A DNA stretch of 21,238 nt from positions 1-21,238 of the forward strand of contig DDBL01000257.1 in assembly GCA_002333425.1 (NCBI GenBank), read 5' to 3'. Below are positions 15,863-21,238 of the stretch, in pieces. The notes beneath the pieces are model-generated. The model was not told where the DNA came from, made no database searches, and saw only the letters and a program-made list of their open reading frames with translations. How positions within the stretch are numbered: the first letter of the stretch is position 1; each line of letters begins with the position of its first letter. This DNA comes from Leptospiraceae bacterium UBA2033 (GTDB taxonomy: Bacteria > Spirochaetota > Leptospiria > Leptospirales > Leptospiraceae). The position numbers were made by a program, and so were the translations under genes.

Positions 15863-15899
15863 ATTACCACGGATGAACACCGATGAACACAGATAAAAA
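15863..15899 (-). repeat. Period-10 tandem repeat (reverse orientation)
   Basis: CGGATGAACA, CCGATGAACA and CAGATAAAAA follow each other with a strict 10-base period, preceded by ATTACCA. It starts just after the AsmA-like stop. It is the complement-strand form of the repeat at 16677-16711, so the pair forms inverted repeats flanking the small lipoprotein gene. The last bases overlap the farthest possible upstream ATG (15899) of that gene. Confidence 0.85.
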
Positions 15900-15978
15900 T
15901 GAGAGGGACTCAAACTAAAATGCGAATATTCATACTTACTTTATTGGATTGTGTAAAAATTCGGATTTGTGGGCATTA

Positions 15979-16000
15979 TGTCATGAAGCGAGGAATGACA
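15979..16000. repeat. Short inverted repeat TGTCAT...ATGACA
   Basis: TGTCAT (15979-15984) and ATGACA (15995-16000) are perfect inverted hexamers around GAAGCGAGGA. The core GTCAT...GCGAGGAATGAC resembles the dispersed 'GTCATTGCGAGGAATGA' family of intergenic elements, perhaps a degenerate copy. It lies within the upstream or N-terminal part of the small lipoprotein frame. Confidence 0.35.
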
Positions 16001-16666
16001 CTACTGCTGTTGCGTTTATCGTCTAGGAACCGTATTACAGATTCGACGGATTTATTAAAAACTCTGTGTCTCTGTGCCTCTGTGGCAATTATTCTTTTAT
16101 GCAGTTTAAATTGCACAACTCTTCGTCCGCCTGCTATTACATTTACTCAGTCTCAAACTTCGGCTGAAAAACAAATGATTGGAGAAGGAAAAGACTTAGA
16201 AAAAGATGGGTGGATAATATCGTCTATCCGCACATCTGCTTCAGGTTCAGACATTTGGGAAAAAGAAATACTAGATAAAGAAATTCCAGAGGGAGAGTTA
16301 GACGAAACAACTTACACGGCACTCAAAAGACTTGCCTATTTAGCAAAAGACCTAAGAGATTACAAAAAGAAAGACTTTGTAGGAGAAGCACTCGACGGGC
16401 AAGTCAAAATTAACCCCTTACTAAACGAGTCTAGATTTAAAAAACAATTTCCTGATAATAGACAAAAAATTGAAGACTTACTCAAAATGGTAAACGAATC
16501 TAGGAAAGTCATTTATGAAAACAAAATCACAAAACTTTCCGAACAAAATCTAAAAGAACAAGAACTACTCAAACGAAAAGAAAACTATCTTCTCGTCTAT
16601 TACCAAACCGTAGAAGATGGAGAATACTACGAACTAAAACGCGGCAAATGGGGACGAAAAGAGTGA
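15983..16666 (+). CDS. Small lipoprotein with repeat-derived signal peptide
   Basis: The frame is open from an ATG at 15899 and ends at 16666. The lipid-modified Cys is expected at codon 16112-16114, in TLCLCASVAIILLCSLNC, giving a mature lipoprotein of about 184 residues. Counting from 15899 the signal would be 71 residues, which is too long. I chose ATG at 15983, which gives 43; ATG at 15920 (after GAGAGGG) and 15995 are alternatives. The hydrophobic LCLCASV is translated from the period-8 repeat at 16062-16085. The mature part is polar, helical and Lys/Glu-rich, with LDETTYTALKRLAYLAKDLRDY (about 110 residues before the end) and an end rich in Tyr and Lys; no known domain was recognised. 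Its stop TGA overlaps the GTG start of the next gene, so the two lipoproteins are likely co-expressed. The region before the signal looks like repeat-rich former intergenic DNA. Confidence 0.7.
   Translation: MKRGMTLLLLRLSSRNRITDSTDLLKTLCLCASVAIILLCSLNCTTLRPPAITFTQSQTSAEKQMIGEGKDLEKDGWIISSIRTSASGSDIWEKEILDKEIPEGELDETTYTALKRLAYLAKDLRDYKKKDFVGEALDGQVKINPLLNESRFKKQFPDNRQKIEDLLKMVNESRKVIYENKITKLSEQNLKEQELLKRKENYLLVYYQTVEDGEYYELKRGKWGRKE
16062..16085 (+). repeat. Period-8 tandem repeat CTCTGTGT/CTCTGTGC/CTCTGTGG
   Basis: Three consecutive 8-base units with one variable last base. They are translated as LCLCASV in the signal peptide of the small lipoprotein. A second copy lies at 16716-16740 in the same orientation, also in a signal peptide. 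Confidence 0.85.
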
Positions 16667-19600
16667 TAAAAAAAGATATATCGGTGTTCATCGGTGTCCA
16701 TCGGTGGTTAATCTTCCTCTGTGCCTCTGTGCCTCTGTGGCTAAACTGCTCTCTTTTGACCTACCGAGTTTCGGAAGTGAAACAAAATGAGTTTCAGTAT
16801 GACAATATTTCCAAAGCGCATTTTACGCATAACAACGAAAAGCCGTTCCCGCTTACAGTAAGACGAGGGAATAATATCTATAATTCGATAACAAAAGATG
16901 GAAAGTATCTTTTTTTTGCAAGTGATGCAAATGGAAACTTTGATATTTTTATGCGAGACTTACAAAGTTCCGTTGTCCTTCCTGTAACAAGTCACCCGGC
17001 GCCTCAATACAAACCTGCCATTAGCCCCGATGGGAAAAAACTTGCGATGGTTTCAGAGCGTTATGACTCAGAGGGAGATATAGTGGTTATCCAAGTAAAT
17101 CCCAAAGAGATGGTTAAGTCTCTGTTAAATGGAACATACGAGATTATAAACTATAAACAAGATGTAATTACGAATCCAAAACACGAAGACTTCTCTAAAG
17201 TGGAACGTGTAATGGATTCAGATCCAGACTGGTCGCCCGATGGAAGATACATAACGTTTACTAGTAGGAGATTTGGAGGGAGTGTTCCTAATATTGGAAT
17301 CATTGACACGGAAAAGAATAATTCAATCATTCAAATTACTGACAAAGGAGGGGCTACTCCTCGTTTTTCTCCTGACGGGAAAATGATTTATTATATTTCA
17401 TTCAAAGATGAACCGACAGGCGAAATATATACAATAGACATCCAAACAAAAACAGAAACAAGAATCACATTCGACAAATACATGGACTTTAGCCCGAGTG
17501 TTTCTTTTGACAATAACTTTCTCTATTACACATCTATTCGAGAAGATTCAAACAATAATAAAAAATTGGATGAATTGGATCATAGTTATATTATCCGCAA
17601 AGATTTAAAAACGGGCGAAATTATCCCAATTACAGCAGGAAATTTATCTATATTCGACACAAAGTATTCTAGTTTGAATAATGGATCAATTGTATTTAGT
17701 GCGTCCTTAGAAAATGCACTCAATATTTATTTTATTCCTAAAGATGGAGAAATTCCAAAACAAGAAAGTATTACCAAACAATATGATCTTGCAAAATTGT
17801 ATAAATCTCGTTCCATGAGTTACTTCAAATTAGCCCTCAACTCAATCTATCTTCACTATGGAACAGATCCACTCTATCCGTTGTATCGCTCAAGATCTGA
17901 TAAACAGTTAGTGGAAGATTACTTAAATGACGGAGAAGACAAAGAAGCAGAAAATTTACTAAATGAAATGTTAAAAACAAAAGGAGATCCAAATAAAGGA
18001 TTATCTTACGCGCTCGCAATTTCTCAATATGCAAGTCTTAAACATACAAATCCAGTCAGTGAGTTAAATTCTTATTATGAGTCAATGAAAATGAAGGAAA
18101 ATATTCACCCGGAGCTTTTACCTTCTATCTTAATGCTCGTGGCAGATTATTATAAAGAGACAGGTGATATTATCCTCGCAGAAAAAACTTATGAAAGAAT
18201 CAGAAGTGATTATCCTAAATTTTACCGGATAACAGAGGTTAGGCAAAAAGAAGGTTTATTTGAATTCAAATTGAATGCGAGTAGAATTCCAAATAGTTTT
18301 ATCGAAATCATCAACAATCCAAATTCTACCAGAGATGATAAAAAATTTATCATGAATGATATTCTAAAAGTAATTGGCGGTCAAGATAACCAAGAAAAAA
18401 AGAACAGGCTAATAGAAATTTACCTCAAAGAACAAAATCTAGAAGAGGTCTGTCCAGAACTTGCTGGTCTAATCAAATATACAAGAGCATTCATTCTAAA
18501 TGAACAAGATAAATTTGAAGAGAGCAATAAAATCATCCAAGCTTATTTGCCTTCCATAAAAGTTGGGTCTTACGTTTATTTAAAAAGTAAACTTCTACAA
18601 GCGGATAATTATAGAGACACAGGAGAAGAAGATAGATCCAATCAAGAATTAGTAGCTTTTGTCAGAAACTATGATTATTTTTCAGGGGTAGAAATAACGG
18701 AAGATGAAATTGAAAATTCATTTTTCTATTTTGAAACAAAAGCAAGAGAATACGAAAGAAAAGGAAAATTAAAAAAGTCGATTCAGAATTTTATCTATAA
18801 TAACTTACTTCTTTCCTTGGCTATCGAACGCAAACTCCCTATTCAAAAGACTTACAGAGATTACTCTGTGTTTTATCAGAAGATGATGGTAGACAATTCC
18901 TTTAAACATTCCGAAAAAAAAAGAGAACAAGAATCTGGAAATCTTTTAAATCAACTAAACTTGCTTGGCAAACGCCGATTAGACGTTGCGGGACGAGGAA
19001 CGGAAACTCTGGCATATTTTTTTAGATGGAAATACTTTCGCATATTTGGTGACTTTAGAGACTTACAGTATTTATCTCCCTTAGAAGAAGATTCTTTTTT
19101 GGAAATGAAAGAATACTTCAAGATGAGAGCAGACACTGCTCGTAAAAGTTTAGACTATGCAACTATCTACGGTTACGCATACTACCTAGTATCCTACGCG
19201 GCACAGACAGAATCTTTTCACATAAACGAACAAACTTTAACATTTGCAAGAAAAGCAAAGATTTTACAGAATCTAAAACAAGCAGAAAATGATTTACAAT
19301 GGATCATCTATGCAAATCCAGAATACACAGATGCCTATTTACTTTTGGGTTGGCTTTATCAATACATTGATATTCGAAAAAATACGATTACATTTCCTGA
19401 AAATGAAAAAGATGCAGAAGTATTTGAAAGTCTATATACTAAATATTTTCCTTATAAATATTTGGAAGAAAATATAGAACTCTACAGCCAGATACTGCAA
19501 TTTTTAGGACCACACTACGAAAACAAAAAAGCACTTTCAGATATTCATCTGAATCTGGCTAATAACTATTTTCTCCTTTCCAATTATCCAAAAGCATTTA

Positions 19601-21238
19601 ATGAATACAAGGAAGTTGAAAATTTATCTAAATTTATATTAGAAAAAAATCGTTTTGAAAATTACAGGCAAAGAGCTGTTTACTACTTCAACCTAGCTCG
19701 TATTCATGTTTACAATGATAAAACAAAAGAATCCATTCCCTATTTCAAAAATACACTCGAATTATATTATAAGAACGAATACTTCCCATTACTCGCTAGA
19801 ATTGGAACAAAAAATATTCCTGAACTAAATGATTACTTGGTAGATGTAAAAAAGAAAATTGCACTTATAAGTGCACTTCTTGGACTTGTGCAAATGGAAT
19901 TAGATATGTATAAGGATGCAATTACTTCTTTTTCAACTGCACTTTCTATGAACGGGAAGTCTGATTACGTAAACGATATTAGCCTCTACAATTCACTTGC
20001 AATTTGTTACCAAAAGTTAGGTGATTATAAAAAATCAGAAGCAAGTTTAAGATTAGCGGATAAGGAATACAAAAAAAAGAAACGAAAACTGCTAGAATTA
20101 CTATCCTTCTCAATTGGAGAAAAATTTTGGAGTATAGCTCTACCGGATAGTGCAAGAGTGATTGGGGAAGGAAGATTTCCAGGGGAGATTCCGATCGATT
20201 TTGAAAACTTAATCACCAAAGGTGTAAAAATTACAAACTACACAGACAAACATGAATTCGATGAAGTAGAAAAACTAATCGAAGAAAGAAGTGAATTCAT
20301 AAAAGACCAAGGATTAAACAATACAGTTGTTGGTGAGAAAATTTTAGACAATAAATTAGAAGAGCTTGGCTTTAATGAATTTTCCAGAGGCAACTACTAC
20401 GAAGCCGCCAAGATCTACACAAAGGAATACGAAGAATTTAAGAAAAAAGGAGATTTAAAATCTGCATTCCAAGCCTATGTAAAATCAGATATTTCTCTTT
20501 ATTCGCATATCGAACAAAATGCGGAAAAAAAATCTATTTTAGTAAAAGAATTAAAGGCTAATATCAAATTCCTCAACCAATTTAAAAAAGAAGAACTTGA
20601 ATCCTGTTTAAAAAAATCTAAATTTGAGGAAAATACTTCAGACGAAAAGAAAGAAGAACTTTGTAAAGATACATTTTATTTAGATTACCACAATTACGAT
20701 TTTTATCTCGCGAATAATTATTTTTATCTAGGTGAGATTTATTTAGTACAAAAAGAATACGAAAAAGCTTTTACTAATTACGGTGTGGCACTTTCCCTTT
20801 TTAAAAATCCATCGGAAGTAAAAGATGCAGAAATTGGTCTAGAGAAAGATCATTTTACAAATAAAGAAAGAACCAGACTAAAAATATTTACCGCGATCGT
20901 TTACTTACGATTAGGCGAAACAGAAAAGTTTGAAAAAACTTTAAGAGAAAGTTATTATTTAGCTAATGAATTTCAATTGGAAAGAGAGTTAATTACCTAT
21001 TTCATACTAGAAGCAGAATACAATTACCGAGTTGGGAAATTTAAGAAATCTCTGGAATTTAGCGAAAGAGCAGAAAATTCGCTCAAATCAAGTCCTGGGT
21101 TGTGGCATGAAATAGACGAAATTACAATCAATTATATCTATTCATTAAAATCAGCGAATTTGGTAAAATTAAAGGATTACAATGAATTACCGGTAAATCG
21201 TGAAAAACTTTATAGTGCAATTTTTTTTAGACAACTAA
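16663..21238 (+). CDS. Giant lipoprotein: TolB/PD40 propeller plus TPR-like repeats (3' truncated by window)
   Basis: One frame is open from GTG at 16663 (overlapping the previous TGA as GTGA) to the window edge, 1525 codons. The final TAA of the window is in another frame. The signal peptide has Lys3-4 and His-Arg near the start, then LIFLCASVPLWLNC with Cys29 as lipidation site. GGGGA about 9 bases before GTG is a possible ribosome binding site. Residues about 65-385 form a TolB-type beta propeller with PD40 motifs: TKDGKYLFFASD (76-87), SPDGKKLAM (122-130), SPDGRYITF (191-199), SPDGKMIYY (236-244) and SFDNNFLYY (281-289). From about 390 on it is alpha-helical and TPR-like, for example SLAICYQKLGDYKKSE near 1111-1126 and LGEIYLVQKEYEKAFTNY near 1356-1373. 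It is probably an outer- or inner-membrane-anchored scaffold facing the periplasm or surface; its partners are unknown. Confidence 0.88.
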   Translation, partial: MIKKDISVFIGVHRWLIFLCASVPLWLNCSLLTYRVSEVKQNEFQYDNISKAHFTHNNEKPFPLTVRRGNNIYNSITKDGKYLFFASDANGNFDIFMRDLQSSVVLPVTSHPAPQYKPAISPDGKKLAMVSERYDSEGDIVVIQVNPKEMVKSLLNGTYEIINYKQDVITNPKHEDFSKVERVMDSDPDWSPDGRYITFTSRRFGGSVPNIGIIDTEKNNSIIQITDKGGATPRFSPDGKMIYYISFKDEPTGEIYTIDIQTKTETRITFDKYMDFSPSVSFDNNFLYYTSIREDSNNNKKLDELDHSYIIRKDLKTGEIIPITAGNLSIFDTKYSSLNNGSIVFSASLENALNIYFIPKDGEIPKQESITKQYDLAKLYKSRSMSYFKLALNSIYLHYGTDPLYPLYRSRSDKQLVEDYLNDGEDKEAENLLNEMLKTKGDPNKGLSYALAISQYASLKHTNPVSELNSYYESMKMKENIHPELLPSILMLVADYYKETGDIILAEKTYERIRSDYPKFYRITEVRQKEGLFEFKLNASRIPNSFIEIINNPNSTRDDKKFIMNDILKVIGGQDNQEKKNRLIEIYLKEQNLEEVCPELAGLIKYTRAFILNEQDKFEESNKIIQAYLPSIKVGSYVYLKSKLLQADNYRDTGEEDRSNQELVAFVRNYDYFSGVEITEDEIENSFFYFETKAREYERKGKLKKSIQNFIYNNLLLSLAIERKLPIQKTYRDYSVFYQKMMVDNSFKHSEKKREQESGNLLNQLNLLGKRRLDVAGRGTETLAYFFRWKYFRIFGDFRDLQYLSPLEEDSFLEMKEYFKMRADTARKSLDYATIYGYAYYLVSYAAQTESFHINEQTLTFARKAKILQNLKQAENDLQWIIYANPEYTDAYLLLGWLYQYIDIRKNTITFPENEKDAEVFESLYTKYFPYKYLEENIELYSQILQFLGPHYENKKALSDIHLNLANNYFLLSNYPKAFNEYKEVENLSKFILEKNRFENYRQRAVYYFNLARIHVYNDKTKESIPYFKNTLELYYKNEYFPLLARIGTKNIPELNDYLVDVKKKIALISALLGLVQMELDMYKDAITSFSTALSMNGKSDYVNDISLYNSLAICYQKLGDYKKSEASLRLADKEYKKKKRKLLELLSFSIGEKFWSIALPDSARVIGEGRFPGEIPIDFENLITKGVKITNYTDKHEFDEVEKLIEERSEFIKDQGLNNTVVGEKILDNKLEELGFNEFSRGNYYEAAKIYTKEYEEFKKKGDLKSAFQAYVKSDISLYSHIEQNAEKKSILVKELKANIKFLNQFKKEELESCLKKSKFEENTSDEKKEELCKDTFYLDYHNYDFYLANNYFYLGEIYLVQKEYEKAFTNYGVALSLFKNPSEVKDAEIGLEKDHFTNKERTRLKIFTAIVYLRLGETEKFEKTLRESYYLANEFQLERELITYFILEAEYNYRVGKFKKSLEFSERAENSLKSSPGLWHEIDEITINYIYSLKSANLVKLKDYNELPVNREKLYSAIFFRQL
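16677..16711 (+). repeat. Period-10 tandem repeat (forward orientation), translated
   Basis: ATCGGTGTTC, ATCGGTGTCC and ATCGGTGGTT are three units of 10 bases. They are the inverse of 15863-15899. Here the repeat is translated within the first 17 codons of the giant lipoprotein (SVFIGVHRWL). Confidence 0.85.
16716..16740 (+). repeat. Period-8 tandem repeat CCTCTGTG x3, translated
   Basis: Three perfect CCTCTGTG units followed by GCTAAAC. In the reading frame they give LCASVPLW, directly before the lipobox of the giant lipoprotein. It is 16 bases 3' of the CGGTGG end of the period-10 repeat, so both repeats form one composite unit. Confidence 0.9.

Noticed and set aside
12641..16740. CRISPR array from repeated GATGAACACC/CTCTGTG units
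   Set aside because: Units are 8 or 10 bases with no spacers, and they occur in both orientations.
19289..19477. Short rightward open frame inside the giant gene
   Set aside because: It is in another frame of a continuous long gene and has no independent signals.
21236..21238. TAA at the right edge as the stop of the giant gene
   Set aside because: The gene frame reads CTA then A at this place, so the TAA is out of frame and the gene continues beyond the window.

Overview
The window is low in G+C and looks like chromosome from a spirochaete of the Leptospiraceae type. The reasons are spirochaetal lipoprotein signals with Asn before the lipid-modified Cys, a FecR-domain lipoprotein resembling LipL45, an AsmA-like protein, and a very large propeller-plus-repeat lipoprotein. 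The family-level assignment is an inference from gene style; there is no rRNA or other phylogenetic marker here.

Left part (1-1747): the 3' end of a rightward gene (possibly an Rpn/PD-(D/E)XK-type protein) converges, with a 2-base gap, on a leftward radical SAM gene. That enzyme has the extra Cys motifs of the MJ0619/Tes family. Its true N-terminus, which carries another CxxC, lies in a different frame, so the gene contains a frameshift near 1450. A palindromic MITE-like element follows (about 1619-1710).

Middle part (1748-8593, all leftward, read from high to low coordinates): a large membrane protein of GT-C type, then a tightly coupled cassette of WxcM/WbpD-type acetyltransferase, LegB-like extended SDR, DegT-type PLP aminotransferase, second left-handed beta-helix acyltransferase, DPM1/GtrB-type membrane glycosyltransferase and pdxH. 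Together they look like a pathway that makes an N-acylated amino sugar and attaches it to a lipid carrier, for O-antigen or glycoprotein assembly. PdxH can supply PLP for the aminotransferase.

Right part (8810-21238, all rightward): rsmE, a FecR-domain lipoprotein, a rhomboid protease with a C-terminal Cys cluster, a membrane-anchored VWA protein (4-base overlap with the rhomboid gene), a 1011-residue AsmA-like protein, a small lipoprotein, and the first 1525 codons of a giant lipoprotein (TolB/PD40 propeller followed by TPR-like helices) that runs off the window. This is an envelope-directed gene set.

The most unusual signal is between 12640 and 16740. Two kinds of short tandem repeat occur there: period 10 (ATCGGTGTTC and its complement) and period 8 (CCTCTGTG). 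They look like ordinary dispersed intergenic repeats, yet in two consecutive genes the period-8 repeat is translated as the hydrophobic core of the lipoprotein signal peptide, both times giving LCASV. For the giant gene, start codon, signal peptide and repeat coincide: GTG at 16663 overlaps the preceding stop. Because 8 is coprime with 3, this repeat encodes the same hydrophobic Cys-rich octapeptide in all three forward frames, so it is pre-adapted to become a lipoprotein signal.
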